A DNA stretch of 64,000 nt from Effrenium voratum (lineage: Eukaryota > Sar > Dinophyceae > Suessiales > Symbiodiniaceae). The notes under the pieces were generated by a model. That model did not search any database and was not told the origin of the DNA. It saw only the letters and a list, made by a program, of their open reading frames with translations. The stretch lies in assembly GCA_963377175.1 (NCBI GenBank), contig CAUJNA010003821.1, positions 284,984 through 348,983 on the forward strand, in the 5' to 3' direction. Made by a program: the position numbers and the translations under genes. This document shows positions 23,836 through 33,703 of the stretch, in pieces (the stretch's first letter is position 1; every line of letters starts with the position of its first letter).

Positions 23836-24013
23836 GTGGGTGACGGGCACCAAAGACATGGGCGCTAGCGCTGCCTACACCACGTGGTTTGGGAGGAGCT
23901 TCCAGAAGATCTACGAGGTCCTGGAAACGTGCAAGACGGATAAGGAGGTTGAGGCCGCCCTCACCGACTTTGCCTACGAGCTGGCAGCGAAGCGCTTTGA
24001 CCCAGCCTTCCAG
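23836..24013 (+). CDS. Methyltransferase-like family, later exon (VTGTKDM...FGRSF)
   Basis: The acceptor is GGCAG|G in phase 2. It encodes WVTGTKDMGASAAYTTWFG and FQKIYEVLETCKTDKEVE, again in the order expected for the family (VGTK then FG). A short exon of phase 0 to 2 should lie in 23110-23835 but was not identified. It ends near TTCCAG|GACAGT, a GA donor in phase 0. Confidence 0.58.
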
Positions 24014-24054
24014 GACAGTTGTTTCCCAAAAGCTCCACAGAGCGGTCTTCTTTG

Positions 24055-24265
24055 AAAAGGGCAGCCCAGCATGCGCCGCTCTGCTTGCCCAGCTTTGCCG
24101 CGTCGCTCTGTTTGCACAGCTGCTCTTGCACAGCTCTGCTTGCACAGCTGCGCCTGCCAGCCTCTGCCTGCCTCTGCCTGCGCAGCGGCTCTTGCAAATC
24201 TGTGCTTGCGCAGCTCTGCCCTTTTAGGTCTGCTTGCGCAGCTCTGCTTGCAAAGCTCTGCTCTT
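24055..24265. repeat. CAGCTCTGCTTGCA minisatellite
   Basis: About twelve imperfect 13-18 bp units in the intron after the methyltransferase-like exon. Related units recur at 37267-37312. Confidence 0.65.
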
Positions 24266-24585
24266 TTGTTTGCGCGCGTAGCCTTCTTCCACTTATTCGT
24301 TTTTTTTAGCGTGGGGGGATCTAGCGAGGGTCGCAGCGTGGACCGAGTGGGCCGATGCGCAGAGACCAACGCCAAGCGCAATAGTGAAACTCTCACCACT
24401 TCAACGCATGTGGAAGCAAAACGCACGTCAAGGTAGTTTTTGTAAGATACCTCTTGATGTTGTTTGTGTTGGCGCAGCACTTTGTGCCTAGCAGCTGGCA
24501 AAGCAGCGTTTGCCAACATGAATTCGAGTTGTTAAAGCAGCCTATAGATGGTCTTTCTCAGACAACCAGACAATCACAGTTTCAG

Positions 24586-24738
24586 GAGAAAGTGCCAGAT
24601 TCTGTGCTCCCACATGATGAAGATCCAGGCTGGGATGGCATTGAGGAGGAGCTTGCCAACATCACAAGGCCCTCCAAGGCTGCAATCCGCAAGGCTTTCC
24701 TGCAGAAGCGGGATGCGGCCACAAAGGCCAACGTGCGC
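24586..24738 (+). CDS. Probable C-terminal exon of the methyltransferase-like gene
   Basis: The acceptor is GTTTCAG|GAG, phase 0, which matches the previous exon. It encodes EKVPDSVLPHDEDPGWDG and a basic helix (KAAIRKAFLQKRDAATKAN). The end is uncertain because several AG|GC and one AAC|GTGCGC donor all keep phase. The frame stays open to 24846. Confidence 0.5.
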
Positions 24739-24888
24739 AAGATTCCATGGCTATTCTATTTATCATTTGACTTAGGTGGAGGTATCAAAAACACTAATCT
24801 TACAGATTGGCTCTTGCGAGTGTTTCCTAACCCTCAAGAATGTTGAGCCTGAGCCAACATGTAAGGAAACCAGCGAGTTGCCGAACCA

Positions 24889-25069
24889 TGAAGCGCCCTG
24901 CCGCTGTTGGCGTTGCCAACAAGGCTGTGACGACGCCCACCAAAAAACGGCCGCGGGCAGGGGCAGCCTCGCCAAAAGCGGTGCCGAAAACATCTCCAGA
25001 GCCGAGGGGCGAGAAGGCAACTGCGAAGACCAAACCCGGCAAGGTCAAATCGGCGGACATTCGGGACAG
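24889..25069 (+). CDS. Lys/Pro/Ala-rich exon starting MKRPAA
   Basis: ATG in ACCATGAAG opens MKRPAAVGVANKAVTTPTKK, followed by an Arg/Lys/Ala/Pro-rich stretch to ADIRD. It ends in phase 2 at ACAG|GTGTTT. MKRPA-type basic N termini are common in predicted dinoflagellate proteins as I recall. It may start the gene that ends at 31290 or be a late exon of the methyltransferase-like gene. An upstream AAG|G acceptor at 24866 would also keep the frame. Confidence 0.5.
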
Positions 25070-27131
25070 GTGTTTCAAAAGTCACCCAAGAAAGGGCCCC
25101 TACCAAAAGCTCATCCAACTGTTGTGCTTCCATTCTTGCACTCATGCTTGCATTCGCTGTTCAATGTGCTTTTGGGGTTTGGTTGGACTGGCGGGTTGTT
25201 TTCCATTGGGTTTAAGAAATACCCCGGCTCAGCTCGGTAGTTTGATGGCTTAGAAGACAACACCTCAGTTGTTCAGTGACCCCGAAAAAAAAAGGGAACC
25301 CTTGAATTTTTAGTGGTGCAGCCACCCCAAAAAACAGAAAAAGAGCGCCACTGAGAGACTCAATAAGGGCAACGTAAAGGGATCTGGAATCAGGGCATAA
25401 CAACAATTCAACCAGCCGATTTGGAGATTTGTTCCGTGGTATTGTTTTTGACCGCCTTCAAAACGGGAACCTCGCATCAAACCGTTTGTTTGAAACTAAG
25501 ATGTCTTTCATGATTCATAGCCAATCGCGGAAGCCGCCCAGCAGTCGGCTTGGGCCAACATGTAATAATGTTGTGGTAGCAGCCGGGTAGAGATCGCTTC
25601 AATTAATGGTAAACTCAGCAGTGGCATTCGGATCTTGGCAGGAGCTCTTCAACAAGAAGTCTGGCTGAGCGTCGTTGTAGCTGCTCCTTGCCGATTTCGG
25701 CCACCAGGTGGCATCAAGAGCAAGGGACGTGTTCTCATGTAGCCAAGGCGGGGTCGGGCCCTCCCAAGCAAGCCTGAGCAAACAGCGTAAGTGAAAGGCC
25801 TTGTTGGTAACCCCTGCATGTCCAACCCACTTGCAAACCAATGTTGCTTTTCCAGCTGAGGCTGTCTACAGCCATGCCAAAGATCTACGTGGGAGTTGGT
25901 AATTCGATCACTAGTGCCGCATTGGTACATGCAACGTTTGAGGTGGGCCTTGCAGAGATGGCCAAGGGTTACACATTTAACAGGTAGCCAGGAATGCCAA
26001 TCGAATGCTGGCCCGCCTTCGCGCTAGACGCAACGCCAATCATTGAATCAAAGCTAGACTGCTGGCTCCGCCGGAAACACGCACTTCGAGGGAAAGGGTA
26101 GTGACTTTCGATGGTTTCCTTTTGGTATGAACAGCGTCAGCGGACCCAGTTTGAATTCCATTTCGAGGTCGCATTGCAAGGAGATAATAGCAGCATACAG
26201 CAACTGATCTCAAGAATCTAGCCTCGGTAGGGCGCATGGAGTTTGGGGTTGTTAGGGCATTGACCACATTTGGGTCCAGGGTTGTTGATGGTACCCTTTG
26301 CAGCTTGGTGTCAACAGGGCTTAAACGCAGGAGAAAACCACCATTTGGGGGTGCCCCTTTAAGGGATGTTTTTGGGCACACTCATACAAACGCCGCACAA
26401 GAAAGACACACACCACCAGTTGCAACACAGAACTCCAGGGCTTGTTTGAATCTACCCAGGTTGTCCCTTGAATTAACCGCAGCCAACAGCATCAGCAGAC
26501 AAAGTTTAATCGCACCCTGGTTCTATCTTGGAGGGAACTTCCCAAAAGTCCTCAACCTGAAATTAACTGGTTTCAAGGGGTCTCCGTACGGGGTTGCAGG
26601 GCGTTGGCCTCGCTTATTTGGTTCCGTGTTGTTTGAGGGTACCCTTGACAGCCTGACAAAAACCGCGAAATCTCCGGGGCACTGTTGTGACCCTGACCAG
26701 CGCCCTCCAACAACCGCCCTTCCCAATGCCCATTTCCAACCCCTGAAAGGTTTTGTTTTGGGCAGCGCTCGTGATTTTGTTTGCGCACATGCGTAAGAAA
26801 ACAGAACCCTTCGTCTCAAGGACTGTTTCCTGTTGCCCGCTTCTTCTTTTTTTGCTGGCTCTTCCCAAAAATACAACTTGTTTGTCTTTGATTTGCACTG
26901 ACCCTTGCTTCCGGCAGGGAATTCCTGGCTCGGACCTGGCAGAGACGTGTGGTTGGGCAGGGCCGGTCTTTTTTGAATCGTTAAACGGGGGTTTCCCTGA
27001 CAAGTTGTTCTACTGGTTCCTTTTGGTTGAATAGGCCAGTTTCGCGAGTCACTCAGCAAGGACGTTCCCTGAAGAAATGTGTTACATACTACCCCAGTTT
27101 TGCTACCGGACTGCCGCCAATCCTTGTGACC
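25070..27131. other. Intron or intergenic sequence, nothing recognised
   Basis: Unique-looking sequence with no MITE family member and no supported exon. Confidence 0.4.
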
Positions 27132-27320
27132 ATGGCCAAGAGAAGCGCCCCGGCAAGCGAGAGCGGCGCCAAGAAAACAACAAAAACGGACAAGAAGCGG
27201 AAGACCGACCTAGAGGAGGAGAAGCGTCGCAAAAAGAAAAGCAAAAAGGACAAGAAACACCGCAAGAAATCAACTTCATCCAGCAGCAGCGAGACCTCCA
27301 ACAATGACGACGAATGGCAG
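27132..27320 (+). CDS. Lys-rich exon, candidate gene start
   Basis: ATG in GACCATGGCC opens MAKRSAPASESGAKK, then a very Lys-rich tract with KKKSKKDKKHRKK and a Ser run, ending NNDDEWQ. The end at TGGCAG|GCGACA would be a GC donor in phase 0. It is basic, low in complexity and of nuclear type. No later exon with a clear phase-0 acceptor was identified, so its link to the downstream exons is open. Confidence 0.45.
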
Positions 27321-28269
27321 GCGACAACAGAGGCTATAGCAACAACGTTCGGACTGAGCCAAGCTTAGTTACCATTCACTTGCTTGAACATGCCGAGTGC
27401 CTGCAAAGGAAGTGGAGTTTCGGTGTCATCGTGCTTGTTGGGGTCCCTCAAGCCTCGCCCAGGAAACCAAAGTCCCTGGCCATCAACGGCGCCAAAATCC
27501 GATTGCTGAAGAACCTTCCGGCAGCATCGCTTGCGACATTGCTGTCGCAATCTCACGCCCTATTGAGTCAGCACAAAGTGATGGAACTAGGAGGAGAGTT
27601 GTGGGAAGCTTCTTGGCACGAATAGGCAAAGATGTGAGCGTATTTCTTTCGGCTTGTTTCCATCCACCCAAGTTGCCCCTTGCAATCAATCGCAATCACC
27701 AAGTGAGGCTAACTGGTTCAACACAACACAAAAGGCCTCATTCTAGTCTACATGACGTTTGGGGTTTGTTTTTTTGCCCTGCGCTGACCCTTTCAACTTT
27801 CTTGGTTCAACAACACTTTCCCATCTCCAGCCCCTGGTTTAACTGGTTTAAGGGTTGCTTGTTTGTTTTGGAGGGTTCGAACAACATTGGTGTCGAGAGT
27901 TTAACTTTTGTTGAAAACTGAAACTGAATTCCCGTCCGTCTGAGATACGCAAAAGAGCTTTGAAGACTCTTCGCAGCTGTGACACCTCCGAAGCACTCAA
28001 GCTGCGGGTGGAATTATCCCAGAAGGAAGCACTAGCAGAGACATGCTGGAAAGAAAGGATGTTGAGGATTATTAGCAAAGGCCGGTGAAGGTGATGCGTT
28101 CTTTGATTATCTTAGCAGCGCACGAGTTTGGGCCATACGGGCCCCAACAATCACCGCTTGAAAGGGGATTTGTGTTGTCTCCACTTGCACGGCTCATGCC
28201 ACCCGAATTTACTGGTATGAACAAGTGTTGCCAAGGGACCAATTGTTCGTACTTCACCGACCCTGCAAG

Positions 28270-28343
28270 GGACGGACATGAACAACTCGACAGTGATCTC
28301 GCAGCACGAATCGCTGACCTCGCTCAGGAGGACGGAGTCCAAG
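28270..28343 (+). CDS. Possible small exon
   Basis: 74 nt between TGCAAG|GGACGG (phase 2) and TCCAAG|GTCTAA (GT, phase 1). It encodes DGHEQLDSDLAARIADLAQE with high GC3 and a helical pattern. The start phase matches the MKRPAA exon ending at 25069. The end phase does not match the next likely exon. Confidence 0.35.
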
Positions 28344-28592
28344 GTCTAACATACTGTGGATGGGTGAGATCCGGCACCAGTTGGAATGAAACAAGCCTAA
28401 CAGATAATGGTGCAGGATTTCATCCATCCACAGTGTGTCTTGTGCTGGCCGCTGTCGCCACACCATTTACTACATTAAAAAATGGAAGCCATCAAGGTGT
28501 CAAGTTACGCTTGCTGAATTGGGGTGGTTTCTGGACTGACACAGGGAAACACCCTTGATGACTATTTACCCACCTTGAGCGATTTCCTGCAG

Positions 28593-28921
28593 GAGCCTTT
28601 TCTCGGAGCTGGAGCGAAAGAAAGCAGAGGGGGCTTGCTTTTCCGTGCAGTTGTCAGACTTCATCCAAAAGGAATTGCAAGATGCCAGAACGGAAATGGA
28701 GTCGGAAGTTGCGAATGGCCTTTCAGGCCGGCTGTTGAACGAAGAGTCCTTGCAGAACAGCATGGGGAAACCAAGCAAAAGCGAGCCGACCAAGCAGCGC
28801 AAACGAAACAGCGAAAAACGGAGAAAGACACGGAAAAGCAGCTCAAGTTTCGACGCCAACGACGAGGACCTGGAGGAAGAGGACGAGGACAAAGAGGAGA
28901 AAGACATGATCGGGAAGCCGG
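28593..28921 (+). CDS. Exon of charged protein, LSDF copy 1
   Basis: The acceptor is TTTCCTGCAG|G, phase 2. SLFSELERKKAEGACF leads into VQLSDFIQKELQDARTEME, then a Lys/Arg block and an Asp/Glu block (DEDLEEEDEDKEEKD). It ends AAGCCGG|GTCGCT, phase 1, which fits the next exon. The product is probably a nuclear, largely disordered protein. Confidence 0.55.
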
Positions 28922-30087
28922 GTCGCTTTGCAAGACAGGCCCGAGAAGCGGGCCTGTCACATTTTAGAGGAACACATGCCCCATGAGTCCGCCAACTTGG
29001 TCTTTCCAGGGTCAGTCAGCGGCGCGGGTGTGGCTTTAGCATTTGGGAGCAAGCTTACCGCTTGGTTTCCAGAGACAATTGCGAGAACACATGCAACAAG
29101 CAAATGGACACCCCAGTATTGATCAACTTCCCAGGGGCAGTTTTCACATAATTTGACCTTTCAAGCCTTGTGTGCCAGGGAACAGGTTTGGGGTTCCCAG
29201 CTTCCGTAAAAGAGTCGAAACACATGTTTTTCCCCAAGACAGGGGCACAAGCCTCATCCATTGCAAGCCGCACGTGTCTCCACGCTCAGTTTGTTGCGCA
29301 TCGCCCGGCATCCTTTTCCCCTTTTTGTTCAGTGGGTTCCCCTGATTAGTAGAAGAAAGGGTCAACCAAAATGCATCCATCCTAGGTGGCCTATGTTTTT
29401 GCCAGGGTGACCAGGGCGGTGAAAACCCCCCAGAAGGGTTGGTGCGGAATTGTAGCTGCGCGGTGCACGCCTCGGCCAGAACCATAAGAACAATGCAGGC
29501 CTGAGACAATGCTGCCGGGGCTGGGCTGCACAGTCTGGCGGGCTGCCGCGCAAAGTGGTTGCCAGGAACTTAAACTTAAGCGGTGGAGGGCGGCTGGAGT
29601 GAGCTGGACTTTTCAGTTCGGAACGAAGCCGCTGCCTTGTAAGATACGGAGAACTGCTCCCGATATGTTAGCAATACATCCATAACATGAGATATTCACA
29701 CATAGACACACACACATATACATAGTATGTGTACACAGACTGTACATACGTCGCCAGGAGAGGTCACGAACCCGTGCTGGATGCTTGGTGATGCTAGGGT
29801 GGCGGTGCCTGGTGATGCCACACTTACGGCAACGCGGGATAGCGCTCAATATTATTGAGGTGTTATCGCTGAGGTGTTATCGCCGCGTCTCTCCTGCAGA
29901 AATCGTGCGCGACTGCCAAAGCGACAGTTACCCCCTTACTGTCGTTGGGGCAAAGTTTGTCCCGCTCCTTCCGACATGACCTGTCAGGCTGGGCGCAACC
30001 CACTCCTTGCGGGGGCCGCCAACGACAGCGACATGATGCGGGACAAGTTTGCCCCTAAGAAGTCAGCCCCGCCATCCAGCCTTTCAG

Positions 30088-30140
30088 GCGTGACTCTCGA
30101 GGCAGACGGCGCCACGCAGCTGAGCGATTTCCTGGCAGAG
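30088..30140 (+). CDS. Exon of charged protein, LSDF copy 2
   Basis: The acceptor is CTTTCAG|GC, phase 1, matching the previous exon. It encodes VTLEADGATQLSDFLAE. Ending at GCAGAG|GAACTC (GA donor) keeps phase 0 with the next exon. A textbook GTAAGT seven bases on (after 30147) gives phase 1 and would break the join, so the splice choice is uncertain. Confidence 0.45.
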
Positions 30141-30340
30141 GAACTCGGTAAGTACCTTTCCCAAGCCAACGACAGGGCTTTGCTTGTGCAGAGCATGCAG
30201 GCGGACGGAATTGCCAGCCGGCTGCCTTTGTAGTCAGTTTTTTGAGTTTCACTGGGCCACCGCCCAGCCTCCACCTGTTTTGCCCAAGTTCCACTGGCTA
30301 CACGCATTTCTTGCTCAATTTTATTACTGCCCCTGCCCAG

Positions 30341-30455
30341 GAATCTGTGCCCGTGCTCCTCGAAGCTGTCGCCGATGGCTGGTTGCCCCAGGACGCCACA
30401 TGCGGCAGTGAAGCCCGGGAGATTTTGAGCAACATGAGCTTTGTGGGGCGCAAAG
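30341..30455 (+). CDS. Exon of charged protein
   Basis: The acceptor is CTGCCCAG|GAA, phase 0, and the donor is CGCAAAG|GTGCCA, phase 1. It encodes ESVPVLLEAVADGWLPQDA and EILSNMSFVGRK. The next exon's phase-1 acceptor restores Gly. This is the most globular-looking part of the product. Confidence 0.55.
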
Positions 30456-30865
30456 GTGCCAAGCTCCTTGTGCTCGAAATGAGCCATGACTTGGACACGC
30501 GGCTGCAGGCCAAATAACGGTTTGCCAGCCATAGCAAGGAAGGACGTGGGAATTCCATAGCGTGCCCTTCTGTGCCATCAGACTAAGACCCCTGATACCT
30601 CTTTGCCAGGGTCGCGAATCACGGGAATTTGACAAGTCTCACAACGACACGAAATCCTTTGCTGGATGCATACCTTGAGCTGTTGCCACAACCACACCTT
30701 GAATATGGCAGTTGACAGCGTATAGTTTGTTTGGGAGAACGCAAGGAATTGCTGCATACCTGCGCTTGGCTTTGTTGCTCACTGCTTGCTCCTTGACTAA
30801 GGACAAGTTCTACAATCGCTCCTGGCCGGTTGGCAACTCAGCAATGAAAGGTAAGCAACAGCAAG

Positions 30866-31290
30866 GCAACCCAAAGGCCGCTGCAGCGCACGCAGAACAG
30901 GCGACGAAACAGGCGGCGAAACAGTCGGCTTGGCAGGCGGCAGCATCACACCCAGGGCAAGCAAGCAAGCCTAAGAACACAGGTAAACGACAGGAAGACC
31001 AGAGTCAGGCACAGAAGGCAAACGACACAGAGAAGGCAGAGGCAGAGGAGGAGGCCGAGGATGCAGAAGACAACCGTTCAGAGAAGCAGGGGGTGGAAGA
31101 GAAGGAAGCAGAGGAAGGAGAAGACAACCGTTCAGAGAAGCAGGGGCAGGAAGAGAAGGAGGTAGAGGAAGGAGAAGACAACGGCTCAGAGAAGCAGGGA
31201 CAACCAGAGGAGCAGAAAGAGACGCAGGATCCAGGCCCTTTGGTTCTTGTCAAGGGCTTAAACGTGCCCAACAGCTCTTCGTCTGAGTGA
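30866..31290 (+). CDS. Terminal exon with Gln/Ala block and acidic 18-residue repeats
   Basis: The acceptor is CAGCAAG|GC in phase 1, which fits the upstream exon. NPKAAAAHAEQATKQAAKQ is followed by about three tandem 18-residue acidic repeats built on EDNRSEKQG. It ends PNSSSSE and TGA. It probably closes the gene that began at 24889 or 27132. Confidence 0.5.
31040..31215 (+). repeat. 54-bp in-frame tandem repeat, about 3 copies
   Basis: Copies begin near GAAGACAACCGTTCAGAGAA and differ by a few substitutions. The unit is a multiple of three and keeps the frame, encoding EDNRSEKQG followed by EEKE-type acidic residues. Confidence 0.75.
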
Positions 31291-31671
31291 ACCGGAGCCA
31301 GGTCGCAGCCAGCAGAAAACAAAAAGCAAACGTGCGCGAACAGTCAGAAAGTATCACTCTGGACCCAGTTGCGCTTACGTAACTTCCGCGCAGGCTTGTT
31401 CCTGTGGTGTCCTTTTGGCTAGCGGTGTATGTTACAAACATTGCCGGTGTTTCTCACATTCGTGCAAGAGCAAGAGTCGGAGCTGTTGCGTAGGTTCCTG
31501 GGGCGTGGAAACCCCAAAATTGCTTCAGGGGCCCTTTGTTTTGTTGGCAGCATAGCTTCAAAAAACACATAGATGGCCCGAAATGGGCGTTGTGTTTGCG
31601 CCAAGACTGTGAGACCATCCTGTCACCTTCGTGCCACACCTCGCTGAAGCGCCCCCGCCCCTGTCTCTGTG

Positions 31672-31945
31672 GCCCATGAATTGGTCGCGCATACCGCCGT
31701 GCTCCACGATCTGGTCGCGCATACCGCCGTGCTCCATGAACTGGTCGCGCATACCACCGTGCTCCATGAGTTGGTCGCGCATACCACCGTGCTCCATGAA
31801 TTGGTTGCGCATACCACTGTGCTTCATGAATTGGTCGCGCATACCATCGTGCTCCATGAATTGGTCGCGCATACCGCCGTGCTCCACGCATACCATCGTG
31901 CTCCACGCATACCATCGTGCTCCACGCATACCATCGTGCTCCGGA
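31672..31945. repeat. 30-bp minisatellite, block 1
   Basis: Seven units of the type GAATTGGTCGCGCATACCAC, then three 19-bp units (ACGCATACCATCGTGCTCC). Neither strand has stops in one frame through the 30-bp units. Confidence 0.85.
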
Positions 31946-32210
31946 CTTTTTTCGTTGCGAACTGGCGCGAACCTTTTGTTTTGCTTTTGAAGCGATTTTC
32001 GTGGTATGTGATGAGGGATGGAGAATGGGAAGAGTTCCATGTTGGATGCACCCTTACAGTGGTTCGGGACTCCGCGCATACGACCGTGCTCCACACTTTT
32101 TTTGATGATTTGTTTTTCGCCGAAACTCACGTGGAGCGAGTTGTGGTGAGGAAACATTTGTGGAGTGACGCAGTATGTGCGCCCAGAGAATCCTACGCGC
32201 ACCGTTCTCC

Positions 32211-32462
32211 ATGAATTGGTTGCGCGTACCACCTTGCTCCAGCTGGCACCGCATACCACTGTGCTCCATGAATTGGTCGCGCGTACCACCGTGCTCCATG
32301 AATTGGTCGCGCATACTACCGTGCTCCACGAACTCGTCGCGCATACTACCGTGCTCCACGAACTGGTCGCGCATACTTCCGTGCTGCAGGAACTACTGGT
32401 CGCGCGTACCACCGTTGGTCGCGCGTGCCACAGTTCTGTCGATACCACCGCGCATTCCACCC
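32211..32462. repeat. 30-bp minisatellite, block 2
   Basis: About eight units, more diverged at both ends. Isolated units lie between the blocks (for example 32070-32090). Confidence 0.82.
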
Positions 32463-32814
32463 CAGTATAACTGTCCAGTGGAGATACTCACTGTGGTAGC
32501 AGTCTCTGTAGCCCTGGATCTATTTCAGTCTTAGAACCTGATGTCTGATGTTCAGGAATACAATTAGAGCATTGCGCAGCAAGTTCTTTTCTTCTGTTGT
32601 AAGTCACTAGGCTACGAGCCGATTTACGGTCAAGTTCTGAAGGCAACCCTTTGTTTCTCTTTTCCCCAAATAAGAACAATTTCTTCTCGTTTAGGGGCTT
32701 GTTCTTGAAGGGGCCTCAAGAGCAAACTATCCTTGTCACCGAGCATTGTTTCACGTTTTAGGCAGTGCACGCATGTGAGACTCTTTGGATGTTGGCTTGC
32801 TTCATTGCGCCTGT

Positions 32815-32945
32815 GGTTGCTTGTTGGTTTGTCTGTTTGTTTATTTGTTTGTCGGCTTGTTGATTTGTTGGTTGATTGGTTTGTGTTTGTTTGTTTGTTT
32901 GTTTTTTTGTGTGGTTGTTTGGTTTTGCTTTGCTTTGCGTTGCTT
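32815..32945. repeat. TTTG/TTGG-rich simple repeat
   Basis: Mixed TTTG, TTGG and TTTA units. TG-rich tracts continue at 33200-33285. Confidence 0.8.
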
Positions 32946-33655
32946 GTGCTTGATGGAGTGGTAGCGCGTGTTCTTCTGGCTCAGTTGGCTTGCTGGGGGG
33001 TTGCTTGTTGTAGTCATGTTTCCTAGATCTCTTCGTCCTGGCTTTCATTGTTCTGCCTGTGGCTCTGCCTGGCTTCCTTTGCTTTGCTTCATTCTTAGTT
33101 GCTTGGCGTGTCCATGCCTGCGCGTGTGTCTGTTTGATCTGGTGCAGCGCCTGTGTGGTTGAGTCTTGCTTGTGTGCTATTGGCTGCGTAGAGATACGCG
33201 TGTGTGTCTATGTGTTTGTGTGTGTGTGCGCGCACTTCTGTCCCTCTATGTGTGACGACGTGTGTGTATATGTGTGTGTGTGTCTCCTCGTGTCTTGCGC
33301 GTCTGAGTGGTCTGTTTTACGTGTGCGTGTCGGCGACTTTCTTACAGTCTGTGTTGTGTTTGTGCTACCTGCCATGATGGCCTGCCGACTTGCACAAGAC
33401 TGCGGCTCCAGTACTTCTCTCGCAGGTAGCCAAGCATAAGCCAGGACCAGCTGCACCAAAGTTGGGTGAATGTAGATGGCGATACTCCCTGTGTGAAGGT
33501 ACGTGTAGGACGTGATTAACTGGGAAATGCGCCGCCCAGCTGACACCCACTAACCTGAGCAGCCTGTCAGACAGCGCTACCCAGGGTCACCACGCTTGAC
33601 AGTGGACCGCACTAGCCGCCTTTTGCTTCCGGAAGCGCGACAAACTGCGCCCGCC

Positions 33656-33703
33656 ATGTTGCACCTGCGGGGCAAGCGCAAGGACAGTGTTTCCATTTTG
33701 TCA
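33656..33703 (+). CDS. Candidate first exon with start codon
   Basis: A 16-codon segment, MLHLRGKRKDSVSILS, starts at an ATG preceded by GCCCGCC. It ends in phase 0 at a GTGTGAGG donor. The 99-nt intron that follows ends in CCCAG and leads into the next exon in the same phase. No in-frame alternative start lies in the following exon before its acidic block. Without transcript data this could also be an internal exon of a longer gene. Confidence 0.5.

Noticed and set aside
31558..32460. 300-codon minus-strand gene
   Set aside because: The open frame is created by 30-bp tandem repeats. The opposite strand is open too, and 19-bp units shift the frame.
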